Assembly (NCBI GenBank): GCA_937915455.1
Contig: CALDNN010000100.1
Coordinates: forward strand, 1-21,056
Source: Pelethousia sp002409725
GTDB taxonomy: Bacteria; Bacillota; Clostridia; Christensenellales; CAG-138
Length of the DNA stretch: 21,056 nt
Direction: 5' to 3'
Below the pieces are notes generated by a model that was not told the DNA's origin, searched no databases, and saw nothing but the letters and a program-made list of their open reading frames with translations. The translations under genes and the position numbers were made by a program. This document shows, one piece after another, positions 1 to 6,922 of this stretch; positions within the stretch are counted from its first letter, which is position 1; each line of letters starts with the position of its first letter.

Positions 1-3
1 CTA

Positions 4-104
4 TTCGCCGCCAGCGACAGGAGCGGTGGCGGCGAAAGACCTTGCGTAGCAAGGGCTTCCCTGCAGGGTTTGCTGGCCGTGCCCCCAGGCACAAGCAAAC
101 CCTG
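4..104. other. Cluster of three stem-loops at the left edge
   Basis: Three inverted repeats follow one another. A 10-bp repeat pairs 4-13 with 27-36. A 6-bp stem pairs 40-45 with 49-54 around a GTA loop. An 11-bp repeat pairs 64-74 (CAGGGTTTGCT) with 94-104 and encloses a second 5-bp stem, 79-83 with 88-92. None has a clear T-tract of its own. They precede two real terminators at 112-171. They could be the 3' structure of a gene lying left of the window, part of a structured RNA, or a repeat element. A frame reading into a TAG at 47-49 could be the end of an upstream gene, but it is too short to judge. Confidence 0.5.
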
Positions 105-111
105 TAAACTC

Positions 112-137
112 AAAAAAGTGGCTATAGCCACTTTTTT
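112..137. terminator. Bidirectional intrinsic terminator
   Basis: A perfect 26-bp palindrome: A6, then GTGGCTA, then TAGCCAC, then T6. On either strand it folds into a stem followed by a U-run. It lies 52 nt past the stop of the minus-strand ABC ATPase gene, so it should end the transporter operon. It can also stop transcription entering from the left. Confidence 0.8.
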
Positions 138-147
138 GACACGCTGG

Positions 148-171
148 AAGCGGCCAAACGGCCGCTTTTTT
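148..171 (+). terminator. Intrinsic terminator, plus strand
   Basis: The stem GCGGCC (150-155) pairs with GGCCGC (160-165) around AAAC and is followed by six T. The T-run lies on the plus-strand side, so this hairpin ends transcription arriving from the left. With the palindrome at 112-137 it isolates the convergent transporter operon. Confidence 0.7.
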
Positions 172-189
172 AGTTGAAGGTTATATAGG

Positions 190-1722
190 CTACGCCCCTT
201 TGCGGATATCTTCCAGGCGCGTGCCGCCCATCATCAGACCCATTTCCTCCACCGTGGTTTCGGCGGGCCTGACGATGCCCATGATCCGGCCCTCGTACAT
301 CACGCACACCCGGTCGGAGAGCTTGAGCACTTCATCCAGCTCCGTGGAGACCAGCAGCACGGCGATGCCGTTGTCCCGCTGGGCCATGATCTGCTTGTGG
401 ATGTATTCGATCGCGCCCACGTCCAGCCCGCGCGTGGGGTGCATGGCAATGAGCAGGTCCGGCTTACGGCTAAGCTCCCGGGCCACGATCACCTTTTGCT
501 GGTTACCGCCCGAGAGGTTTTGCGCCAGCTCTAATCGGCTGGGCGTTTTCACACCGAAGTTTTCGATTAGCCTGTCGCTGTATTCGGCCACGTATTTCCA
601 ATCTACAAAGCCGCGCTTGCCGAATTCATCCTGGTAATAATCCTGCAGGATGAAGTTGGCGTTGAGGTTCATGGGCATTACGAGGCCGGTGCGCTGCCGA
701 TCCTGCGGGATATGGGATACGCCGCTTTTCATGATCTCACGGGTGGAGCATTTGAACAGGTTGCGTTCTTTGTATTTCGCCTCGCCGCCGCTGGCGTGGC
801 GCAGGCCTGTGAGACACTCCACCAGCTCGGATTGGCCGTTGCCATCCACGCCGGCAATGCCCAGCACCTCGCCCGCGTGCACGGAGAGATCTACGCCGCC
901 CAGCACCTTTGTGCCACCGCCCTCGCGCTCGAGCGTGAGGCCATGCACATCAAGCACCACGGGGCCGGGCGCCTGCTCCTTGCGATCGACCGAGAAGCTA
1001 ACCTCGCGGCCTACCATCAGCCTGGCCAGGTCGTTCACGGAGCAATCGTCGATGTTATACGTGCCGCAGGCCTTCCCAAGGCGCAGCACCGTGACCCGAT
1101 CGCTAATTTCCTTGACCTCGTTGAGCTTGTGGCTGATGAAGAGCACGGTGAAGCCGTTGCCGGTCAGCCCGCGGATCATGTTGAAAAGCTCTTCGGTCTC
1201 CTGCGGCGTGAGCACGGCTGTTGGCTCGTCGAGGATAAGGATGCGCGCGCCCCGATAGAGCGCCTTGATAATTTCTACCCTTTGCCGCTGGCCCACGGAG
1301 AGATCGCCCACCTTGGCGTAAGGGTCGAGCTCCATGTTGTATTTTTGGGCGATCTCGGCGATGCGAGCGGCCACGGTCTTTACATCCAGCTTCAGCTTGC
1401 CCGCGTCGTGCGCGCCGATAAGGCAGTTTTCTACCACGGTCATGGTAGGCACGAGCATGAAGTGCTGGTGCACCATGCCGATGCCGATGGCCATGGCGTC
1501 CTTGGCGGAGGAGAACTTGACGGGCTTGCCCTCGATGCGGATCTCGCCCGAAGTCGGCTTGTAAAGGCCGCAGAGAACATTCATCAGCGTGCTCTTGCCT
1601 GCGCCGTTTTCGCCCAGCAGCGTATGCACCTCGCCCTGCTCCACCTTAAGGCAAACGTCGTCATTGGCCAGCACGCCGGGGAACTGCTTGCAGATATGGT
1701 TCATTTCAAGAATCGTTGCCAT
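190..1722 (-). CDS. ABC transporter ATP-binding protein, NupO/YufO type (BMP-family importer)
   Basis: This is a 510-residue double ATPase that powers the BMP-type importer at the inner face of the membrane. The first half has Walker A GENGAGKST (37-45), signature LSVGQRQ (141-147) and Walker B ILDEP (D165, E166). The second half has a degenerate Walker A (GVDGNGQSE, 291-299, no lysine), an intact signature LSGGNQQ (403-409) and a Walker B lacking the catalytic acidic pair (IAMHPTRG). Only one composite ATP site therefore looks competent, as is usual in this family and in RbsA. The ATG at 1722 was chosen because GGAGGG lies 7 nt upstream; the frame stays open for 24 more codons without a ribosome site. 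It is the last gene of the operon, 16 nt after the permease. The family call is firm. Purine or other nucleosides as substrate is inference from the BMP/NupN-type partner. Confidence 0.93.
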   Translation of the reverse strand: MATILEMNHICKQFPGVLANDDVCLKVEQGEVHTLLGENGAGKSTLMNVLCGLYKPTSGEIRIEGKPVKFSSAKDAMAIGIGMVHQHFMLVPTMTVVENCLIGAHDAGKLKLDVKTVAARIAEIAQKYNMELDPYAKVGDLSVGQRQRVEIIKALYRGARILILDEPTAVLTPQETEELFNMIRGLTGNGFTVLFISHKLNEVKEISDRVTVLRLGKACGTYNIDDCSVNDLARLMVGREVSFSVDRKEQAPGPVVLDVHGLTLEREGGGTKVLGGVDLSVHAGEVLGIAGVDGNGQSELVECLTGLRHASGGEAKYKERNLFKCSTREIMKSGVSHIPQDRQRTGLVMPMNLNANFILQDYYQDEFGKRGFVDWKYVAEYSDRLIENFGVKTPSRLELAQNLSGGNQQKVIVARELSRKPDLLIAMHPTRGLDVGAIEYIHKQIMAQRDNGIAVLLVSTELDEVLKLSDRVCVMYEGRIMGIVRPAETTVEEMGLMMGGTRLEDIRKGA

Positions 1723-1738
1723 CGTTTTGCCCTCCTTC

Positions 1739-2665
1739 CTAGCCCCGTTTGTACGGCACGCCCAGCGAAGCCGGCGCCGTTGCGCTCTTGGCAAAGGCCG
1801 CCAGCGCGATTACGGTGAGCACATAGGGGATCATCGTCAGGAAGTTATAGGGGATGTTGGAACCGGCCACCTGCAAAATGTTGGCCGCCACATTGCCCGC
1901 CATGAAGATCAGCGCCGCCACCATCACGCCGGAAGGTTTATAGCGGCCAAAGATCACCGCAGCCAGGGCGATGAAGCCGCGGCCCGAAACCATCTCCTCG
2001 GAGAAGAATTTCAACAGCCCCGTGGAGAGAAACGCGCCGCCCGCAGCGATGATCATGCTGCCCACCACCGCGGCCGTATACTGTACGCGGTAAACGTTGA
2101 TGCCCAGCGTATCCGCTACCTTGGGGTTTTCGCCCACGGCGCGCAGGTTGAGGCCGGATTGGGTTTTAAACAGAAAGTAGGAGATCACCGGCACCAGCAG
2201 GAAGGCGATGTAGACGATGGGCATGTGCTGGAAGAAGGCCGTGCCCAGGAAGGGGATATCCGAGAGCAGCGGAATATTTAGGTTTTGGAAGGTATCGATG
2301 CGCTGGATATCTGTGGCCACGCCGAAGATGACCCGGTAGAGCGTGGCGCTCAGGCCCGAGCCCAGCGTATTGATAGCCGCGCCCACCACCACCTGGTTGG
2401 CCTTGAGCGTTACGGTCAAAAAAGCGAACAGGAGGCCGACCAGCGCGCCCAAAGCGATGGCGCACAAGAGGCCGATCCAAACGCTACCGCCGTAAAAGGA
2501 GCCGACTACGGCGATGAGCGTGGCGATGAGCATGGTGCCCTCCGCGCCGATATTCAACAGGCCGCTGCGGTTGATGAGCAAAAGGCCCAGGCCCGCCAGC
2601 AGGATGGGCGTGGCCATGCGGATATCGGAGGTGAGATAACCGGCGATCAAAGATAATGTTTGCAT
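1739..2665 (-). CDS. ABC transporter permease, NupQ/YufQ type
   Basis: A 308-residue very hydrophobic protein of the branched-chain/ribose permease superfamily (BPD_transp_2). The segment NRSGLLNIGAEG near residues 32-43 is the hallmark of nucleoside-type BMP importers, and about eight membrane helices can be seen. It is the shorter of two permeases that should form a heterodimeric channel. The start is the ATG at 2665, with AGGAGG 9 nt upstream; that ribosome site overlaps the stop codon of the preceding permease gene (TAA at 2682-2680), which points to coupled translation. The frame extends 19 codons further upstream, but only into the end of the preceding gene. Confidence 0.92.
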   Translation of the reverse strand: MQTLSLIAGYLTSDIRMATPILLAGLGLLLINRSGLLNIGAEGTMLIATLIAVVGSFYGGSVWIGLLCAIALGALVGLLFAFLTVTLKANQVVVGAAINTLGSGLSATLYRVIFGVATDIQRIDTFQNLNIPLLSDIPFLGTAFFQHMPIVYIAFLLVPVISYFLFKTQSGLNLRAVGENPKVADTLGINVYRVQYTAAVVGSMIIAAGGAFLSTGLLKFFSEEMVSGRGFIALAAVIFGRYKPSGVMVAALIFMAGNVAANILQVAGSNIPYNFLTMIPYVLTVIALAAFAKSATAPASLGVPYKRG

Positions 2666-2679
2666 AATATTCTCCCTCC

Positions 2680-3771
2680 TTACGCCTCTTGCTTTTGGTT
2701 CTTGAGCTGCTTTTCGTTCCATTTTTCAAGCAGCATCTGGCTGGCGACTACGGCGATAATCACGAAAGCCTGCATCACGGATACGATGGCATTGGGCACC
2801 TTGGCCTTCATCTGCATGCGGTTGCCGCCTGCGCGGAAAGCGCCAAAGAGCAGCGCGCCCACGATGGTGCCCACGGGCGTGTTCATGCCGATGAGCGATA
2901 CGGCGATGCCGTCGAAGCCATAGCCTGGGGAGATTGAGGGGATCATACGGATCTGGATGCCCAGGATCTCGCAGCAGCCCGCCAGGCCGGCGAGGCCCCC
3001 GGCCAGGAAGGTGATCAGCAGGATGTTGTGGTTGGTATTGATGCCGGAGTAGGCGGCAGCCTGCATATTAAAGCCGGAAACGCGCACCTCGTAGCCTTTC
3101 TTGCTGCGCCAGAGGAAGAGCCAGAAGAGGGCGATGAAAGCCAGGGCGATCACGAAGCCCAAATGCACGCGCGTATCGGGGATCAGCTTGCCCAGCTGCG
3201 CGCTTGCCTGCACGGGGCTGGTTTGGCAGTTGATGCCCGGCGGCTCGATCATAGGCCCATTGACCATAAATTCGATGAAGTTGATGGCGATGGTGTTGAG
3301 CATCACGGTAGTGATGATCTCGCTGGCGCCAAAGCGCACCTTCAGCCAGCCCGCGAGCAGACACCACAGCCCGCCGCCTAGGAAGCCCGCCATCAGGCAA
3401 AGGGGCACGTGGATGGCAGGCGGCAGCCCCGTTGCATAAATACCCACGGCCGTGGAGGCCAGCGCGCCCATGTAAAGCTGCCCCTCCATGCCGAGGTTGG
3501 TCAAGCCGCAGCGGTTCGCCAGGCCGTAACTCATGCCGGTGAATAACAGCGGGGTCATTTTTACCATCGTTTCGGAGAAGGCGTTCACGCTGCCGAAAGC
3601 GCCCTGCAAAAGCGCGGAGAACGCCGTGAGCGGATTGATGCCCATCAGCGCGATCAGCCCCATGCCCAAAAGCAGCGAGACGATGATCGCGGAAACGGAA
3701 ACCAGCATCTGCTTGAGGACAGCCTGCGTTTTCGCGCTGGAAATTACGGTGTCGGTTTTTTTCATTCCCAA
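2680..3771 (-). CDS. ABC transporter permease, NupP/YufP type
   Basis: The larger permease (363 residues from TTG, 361 from ATG) of the BMP-type importer. It has a first helix after a charged N-terminus, about nine or ten helices in all, and the family segment NRCGLTNLGMEG at about residues 86-97. Two starts compete. TTG at 3771 lies 10 nt after a GGAGG ribosome site, while ATG at 3765 lies 16 nt after it; spacing favours TTG, codon choice favours ATG. The gene is separated from the upstream lipoprotein gene by 119 nt holding two hairpins, so its expression is probably lower than that of the binding protein. Its stop is embedded in the ribosome site of the next permease. Confidence 0.92.
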   Translation of the reverse strand: MGMKKTDTVISSAKTQAVLKQMLVSVSAIIVSLLLGMGLIALMGINPLTAFSALLQGAFGSVNAFSETMVKMTPLLFTGMSYGLANRCGLTNLGMEGQLYMGALASTAVGIYATGLPPAIHVPLCLMAGFLGGGLWCLLAGWLKVRFGASEIITTVMLNTIAINFIEFMVNGPMIEPPGINCQTSPVQASAQLGKLIPDTRVHLGFVIALAFIALFWLFLWRSKKGYEVRVSGFNMQAAAYSGINTNHNILLITFLAGGLAGLAGCCEILGIQIRMIPSISPGYGFDGIAVSLIGMNTPVGTIVGALLFGAFRAGGNRMQMKAKVPNAIVSVMQAFVIIAVVASQMLLEKWNEKQLKNQKQEA

Positions 3772-3781
3772 ATACCACTTT

Positions 3782-3799
3782 CCTCCCGCCCTGGCGGGA
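3782..3799 (-). promoter_or_regulatory. Hairpin partly covering the permease ribosome site
   Basis: On the minus strand TCCCGCC (3799-3793) pairs with GGCGGGA (3790-3784) around a 2-nt loop. The GGAGG ribosome site (3786-3782) of the first permease shares its GGA with the stem. This would lower initiation unless the fold is opened. That the fold regulates translation is inference. Confidence 0.5.
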
Positions 3800-3839
3800 A
3801 AGGGTGTAGAATCGCAAACGATACGGATAGATGATGGCT

Positions 3840-3878
3840 AAGAAAGGGCCCCGAAGCCCCGCCTGGCGGAGCTTCGGG
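3840..3878 (-). terminator. Partial terminator or mRNA-stabilising hairpin after the lipoprotein gene
   Basis: CCCGAAGC (3850-3857) pairs with GCTTCGGG (3871-3878), with an inner CGCC/GGCG stem. On the minus strand it is followed by a weak T-rich tail (CCCTTTCTT). It starts 12 nt after the lipoprotein stop. Such hairpins after binding-protein genes commonly let only part of transcription through to the permease genes and protect the upstream mRNA. Confidence 0.6.
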
Positions 3879-3890
3879 ACACAATGTTGG

Positions 3891-4997
3891 TTAATAGTCG
3901 CCCAGTTCGCCCGCAAAGAGCTTCTGGAGCGTGTCGTTGATGCGCTGGACCTTTTCGGCGGGGAGCTTGGTATCCCAGCCGTGCCAGTCGGAAACCAGGG
4001 TGCCGTTCTGGGACAGGTCGTACACGATCATGCCGGACTGCCAGTTGCCTTCGGCCAGGGCCAGGAACACATCCTCATAGATGGCGGGGTAGTTGCGCAT
4101 AACGGAGAGAACCACAGCCTCGGGCGCAATGCCATACTGGTCGCCATTGAAGCCCAGGGCGTATACGCCCTTCTCCTCGGCGGCGTAGAGGCAGCCGAGC
4201 TGCGCGCTGTTGGCGCTGGCGGAGATGACGTCGAAGCCGGCGTTGATGTAGGTCAGGGCCACTTCCTTGGCCTTATCGGCGTCTGTCAGGGTGCCGAGGT
4301 AGTCGGTAACGACTTCCGCCTCTTTATTGGTTAGGCGCACGCCCTCCTCAATGCCGCTAACGATATCGGTAATAGCGGGGATATCCTGGCCGCCCAGGAA
4401 CACGACCTTGTTGGTATCCGTGAGCACGCCCATGATCGAGCCGATGACGACGCCCATATTGACCGGGCCCACATAGGCTAGGTTGGGCTTCTCGACCAGG
4501 TTTACATCGCTGCCCGCGTTGACGCGGAAACCATAGGAAAGGCAGAAATGCGTGTTGGGGTAGCTATCCGCCACCTCGGCGACCGCAGCCTCGAACTGGG
4601 AGCCATGGACGATCACCATGTCATAACCATCCTCGCCATAGGCACGTAGGTACTCAGCCATGTCGGATACGGCGATGCTCTCGATGTATTCGCAGGGCAC
4701 GCCGTACTTGTCTTCCAGGTTCTTTACGGATTCATAGCAGATCTGGTTCCAGCCGTTGTCGGTAATAACGCCGGAAAGCAGCGCCACCACCTTCATGTTG
4801 GAATAGTCCTTGGTATCTGCTGCGGGTGCTTCCGCGGCGGGGGCCGCAGATGCGGGCGCATCGGCCGGTGGCGCTTCGGCTGTGGGGGCTTCGGCTGCGG
4901 GGGCTTCGGCTGTGGGAGCCGTGGCGGCAGGAGAACTGCAACCGGTTACAGCGAGTACCATAACGAAAGCGAGCAGCCATGTAAGGGCCTTTTTCAT
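3891..4997 (-). CDS. BMP-family solute-binding lipoprotein (PnrA/NupN-like)
   Basis: A 368-residue lipoprotein and first gene of the importer operon. It captures substrate outside the membrane and delivers it to the two permeases. Residues 1-19 form a signal peptide ending in a lipobox (VTG, Cys20). Residues 21-62 are an Ala/Pro/Glu-rich spacer. The rest is a type I periplasmic-binding fold of the BMP family, opening at about residue 69 with a strand and then DNGWNQ (80-85), the counterpart of the family's usual D-x-S-F-N-Q. The ATG at 4997 was chosen because AAGGAGG lies 9 nt upstream. The frame is open for 62 more codons, but these have no ribosome site and lie in the leader. BMP proteins are known to bind nucleosides; the exact ligand here is inferred only from family. 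Confidence 0.9.
   Translation of the reverse strand: MKKALTWLLAFVMVLAVTGCSSPAATAPTAEAPAAEAPTAEAPPADAPASAAPAAEAPAADTKDYSNMKVVALLSGVITDNGWNQICYESVKNLEDKYGVPCEYIESIAVSDMAEYLRAYGEDGYDMVIVHGSQFEAAVAEVADSYPNTHFCLSYGFRVNAGSDVNLVEKPNLAYVGPVNMGVVIGSIMGVLTDTNKVVFLGGQDIPAITDIVSGIEEGVRLTNKEAEVVTDYLGTLTDADKAKEVALTYINAGFDVISASANSAQLGCLYAAEEKGVYALGFNGDQYGIAPEAVVLSVMRNYPAIYEDVFLALAEGNWQSGMIVYDLSQNGTLVSDWHGWDTKLPAEKVQRINDTLQKLFAGELGDY
4870..4914. repeat. 15-bp tandem repeat inside the lipoprotein spacer
   Basis: Three nearly identical 15-bp units (4870-4884, 4885-4899, 4900-4914; core GGCTTCGGCTG) encode AEAPT or AEAPA on the minus strand. Related copies flank them. The unit is five codons, so gain or loss of copies changes the length of the spacer without breaking the frame. 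Confidence 0.8.
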
Positions 4998-5209
4998 TTG
5001 ATGCTTCCTCCTTCTTGGTTTCCATCTATTTACAAACAGACGCCGTGCGGGTGCACCGCGCCGGATTGCCGAAATAAAAGGCTTTAAAGGAGCACGGATA
5101 TGGGGCTGGAACGTAGAGAAAACATAGAAAATATTGAGGAAGGGACGCGGATATGCGCGGAAACAGAACGGGGTATACGCCATGAAAAACGGAGGGAATT
5201 GTACTTGTT
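4998..5209 (-). other. Long leader of the BMP transporter operon
   Basis: The predicted transcription start near 5209 leaves about 212 nt before the lipoprotein ATG, which is long for a simple leader. It holds a short GTGC/GCAC hairpin near 5046-5057 and the ribosome site at 5013-5007. I looked for the conserved core of a purine-type riboswitch and did not recognise it, nor any other known riboswitch. The leader is open in the lipoprotein frame but lacks a ribosome site for an upstream start. Confidence 0.45.
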
Positions 5210-5215
5210 TGTCCC

Positions 5216-5244
5216 ATTATAAAATGATATGCGCTTGCTGTCAA
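5216..5244 (-). promoter_or_regulatory. Consensus sigma-A promoter of the BMP transporter operon
   Basis: On the minus strand TTGACA (5244-5239), a 17-nt spacer, then TATAAT (5221-5216): a perfect match to the housekeeping consensus at the ideal spacing. It points at the lipoprotein gene, with a start expected near 5209. Promoters this strong usually need a repressor or an attenuator; no regulator gene is next to the operon. Confidence 0.85.
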
Positions 5245-5422
5245 TCTGTCGATTTCTGCCAGATGAGCTCTGCGGGCAGAAAAAATGAAAGTAGTTACAT
5301 CCATTAACAAAAGATTGAAATATTTTTTGCGGTCCGCCTCCCGTTTATACGAACGAAACATGAAGAAGCTGGCCGCTTTTGCAGGATTTGGGCAGGCTGC
5401 GCTCTGCCCTGCCATTCGCCGA

Positions 5423-5450
5423 TTGCTTAGGCGGGCGAATCATGTATAAT
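5423..5450 (+). promoter_or_regulatory. Candidate plus-strand promoter
   Basis: TTGCTT (5423-5428), a 16-nt spacer and TATAAT (5445-5450). An inverted repeat ATTCGCC (5414-5420) and GGCGAAT (5434-5440) straddles the -35 box and could be an operator or a hairpin. No credible coding gene follows. Confidence 0.45.
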
Positions 5451-5456
5451 TTTGGA

Positions 5457-5640
5457 TGATGGAGATAGCTTCCTGAAAAATGATCCTACTTCTGAATGCC
5501 TTAGCCATCATTTATTTTATCGGAGTCCTAATGGCTTTTCTATATTTTTTAAATTGCGTATTCTGTTGTACCCCATCTGCTTAAATGCGGCGCAAAATAA
5601 AACCCGCAAAGGCTGTCGCGGCCCTCGCGGGTTTCGTTTT
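5457..5640 (+). ncRNA. Candidate small RNA of about 180 nt
   Basis: The interval runs from the expected start of the promoter at 5423-5450 to the strong terminator at 5600-5640. The only plus-strand reading frame here has a TTG start without a ribosome site and runs through the terminator stem, so it is unlikely to be translated. ATGATGG (5456-5462) can pair with CCATCAT (5505-5511). No known RNA family was recognised. Confidence 0.25.
5600..5640. terminator. Bidirectional intrinsic terminator
   Basis: AAACCCGC (5600-5607) pairs with GCGGGTTT (5627-5634), with an inner GGC/GCC pairing. The plus side continues TTTCGTTTT and the minus side TTTTATTTT. On the minus strand it ends the isomerase-like gene that stops at 5685. 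On the plus strand it would end the candidate small RNA. Confidence 0.85.
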
Positions 5641-5684
5641 GGTATATAACAGAGGCTTAGCGCTATTTTTGATGGCGAGCCGGG

Positions 5685-6599
5685 CTAGATCACAAACTGT
5701 TCCATATACTTTTTGGAAAGGCGGATGGAGTTGAGCACGTCTTCTCTACTGCTTTCAAAGGCGCGGTCTTCTACCTCAATGCATGCATAGCCGTTGTAGC
5801 CCACATCGGTAAGGGCGGATACGTATTTTGACCAATTTACATCCCCCAGGCCGGGCAGTTTAGGGGCCATGAAATCCAGCGGATAGGCCATGATGCCGTG
5901 CTCGTTGAGGCGGTCGGCATAGATTTTGATATCCTTGAAGTGCACATGGAAAAGCTTATCCTGGAAGGTATACAGGGGCTGGATATAATCCATCATCTGC
6001 CATACAAAGTGGGAGGGGTCGTAATTGAGCCCCAGGTTTTTGCTGGGCAGGATCTCGAACACCTTTTTCCAGATGGCGGGGGTGGTCATGATGTTCTGGC
6101 CGCCGGGCCACTGGTCGCGGCCGAAGAGCATGGGGCAATTTTCGATGGCGATGCGCACGCCGCACTGCTCCGCCAGGGCCAGCAGGGGAGACCATACTTT
6201 TTCGAGGGAGGCGAGGTTTTCTTCTACCGTTTTCGTTTGATCCCGGCCGATGAAGGTAGTGACCATGTTAACGCCCAGCTTGGCGCTGGCCCGAATTACC
6301 CGCTGCAAATGCAGGCCGTTAGCCTCCCGCTTGGCCGGATCCGCATCCAGCGGGTTGGGGTAGAAGGCCAGAGAGGAAATGGCCACGCCTGTTTTGCCGC
6401 AATAGTCCAGGATGCGCTTGGCCTCATCATCGTCTAGGTTCTCCACATCGATATGGCTCACGCCCGCATAGCGCCGTTCCGCCTTGCCGGCGGGCCAGCA
6501 AGCTACCTCCACGCAGGCAAAGCCCATATCCTGCGCGGTATCCATCAATTGCTCAAAAGAGTCCTCGCCCAAAATGGCGGATACAAAGCCCAGCTTCAT
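5685..6599 (-). CDS. Sugar phosphate isomerase/epimerase, xylose isomerase-like TIM barrel
   Basis: A 304-residue cytoplasmic enzyme of the AP-endonuclease-2/xylose-isomerase-like superfamily, metal-dependent isomerases and epimerases of sugars and polyols. Likely metal or catalytic residues are Glu153 (IAIENCP), Asp194 and His197 (NYDPSHF), His218/His220 (HVHFKD) and Glu275 (CIEVED), spread over successive barrel strands as in the family. The start is the ATG at 6599, with GGAGG 11 nt upstream. It is transcribed alone from 6708-6680, divergent from the lacI-family gene, and ends at the terminator at 5600-5640. A 25-bp palindrome at the expected transcription start implies repression by the neighbouring LacI protein. 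With the Gfo/Idh enzyme it probably processes the sugar or polyol imported by the same locus. Family is firm, substrate unknown. Confidence 0.88.
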   Translation of the reverse strand: MKLGFVSAILGEDSFEQLMDTAQDMGFACVEVACWPAGKAERRYAGVSHIDVENLDDDEAKRILDYCGKTGVAISSLAFYPNPLDADPAKREANGLHLQRVIRASAKLGVNMVTTFIGRDQTKTVEENLASLEKVWSPLLALAEQCGVRIAIENCPMLFGRDQWPGGQNIMTTPAIWKKVFEILPSKNLGLNYDPSHFVWQMMDYIQPLYTFQDKLFHVHFKDIKIYADRLNEHGIMAYPLDFMAPKLPGLGDVNWSKYVSALTDVGYNGYACIEVEDRAFESSREDVLNSIRLSKKYMEQFVI

Positions 6600-6649
6600 G
6601 ATGCGATCTTCCTCCAGCCTTCATATTTATTTAGGTTCTTCGACTTATA

Positions 6650-6674
6650 GTAAACGATTTCAGAAATCATTTAC
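6650..6674. promoter_or_regulatory. Predicted LacI-family operator O1 (isomerase side)
   Basis: A 25-bp near-perfect palindrome centred on A6662. The left arm is GTAAACGATTTC and the right arm GAAATCATTTAC; only the sixth base of each arm pair and the centre break symmetry. It covers roughly -1 to +24 of the predicted isomerase transcript. It matches the site at 6923-6947 base by base in architecture. Each arm resembles a classic LacI half-operator around a central CG or CA. Confidence 0.75.
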
Positions 6675-6679
6675 AATTT

Positions 6680-6708
6680 ATTTTAACCCATATGCTCCCG
6701 TTTGGCAA
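6680..6708 (-). promoter_or_regulatory. Promoter of the isomerase-like gene
   Basis: On the minus strand TTGCCA (6708-6703), a 17-nt spacer and TAAAAT (6685-6680). The start is expected near 6673, at the edge of operator O1, giving a leader of about 74 nt. Confidence 0.7.
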
Positions 6709-6876
6709 GGGCAATATGGCGTAAAGACCCCCGCAAAAAAAGCCCTTTAAAATGCTGCCGGCATTTTGCTATTCCATCGAAGGCCTTGTCCTATCTGTAT
6801 ATTTTTGCATTCCGGTTTTTAATTATTCGCCCGGCAGGCTCAGCATCTCCGCCAACAAAAATAAATCGGGAAAGCA

Positions 6877-6905
6877 TTGACAATTTTTCGTGTACCTGCT
6901 AAACT
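6877..6905 (+). promoter_or_regulatory. Promoter of the lacI-family gene and downstream operon
   Basis: TTGACA (6877-6882), a 17-nt spacer and TAAACT (6900-6905). The start is expected near 6912, so operator O2 sits just downstream as a road-block. Between the two divergent promoters (6709-6876) I see only a weak hairpin, AAAATGC (6749-6755) with GCATTTT (6761-6767), and no gene. Confidence 0.7.
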
Positions 6906-6922
6906 TCACTTATAGCAATCAT

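Noticed and set aside
1..49. C-terminal end of an upstream plus-strand gene stopping at 47-49
   Set aside because: Only 15 codons are visible and other frames are open too; the strong inverted repeats explain the sequence equally well.
712..1818. Long plus-strand frame opposite the BMP ATPase
   Set aside because: It is a complement shadow of a gene with clear Walker and signature motifs; its composition is that of antisense translation.
4998..5183. 62-codon in-frame extension of the BMP lipoprotein
   Set aside because: It has no ribosome site and would place the signal peptide inside the protein; the ATG at 4997 has AAGGAGG at ideal distance.
4998..5209. Purine or other known riboswitch in the BMP operon leader
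   Set aside because: No conserved core was recognised; only a short hairpin can be seen.
5026..5415. 129-codon minus-strand frame upstream of the lipoprotein gene
   Set aside because: It lies across the perfect promoter and leader, has no ribosome site and no recognisable protein features.
5452..5649. 65-codon plus-strand frame
   Set aside because: TTG start without a ribosome site, and the frame runs through the terminator hairpin; treated as part of a possible small RNA.
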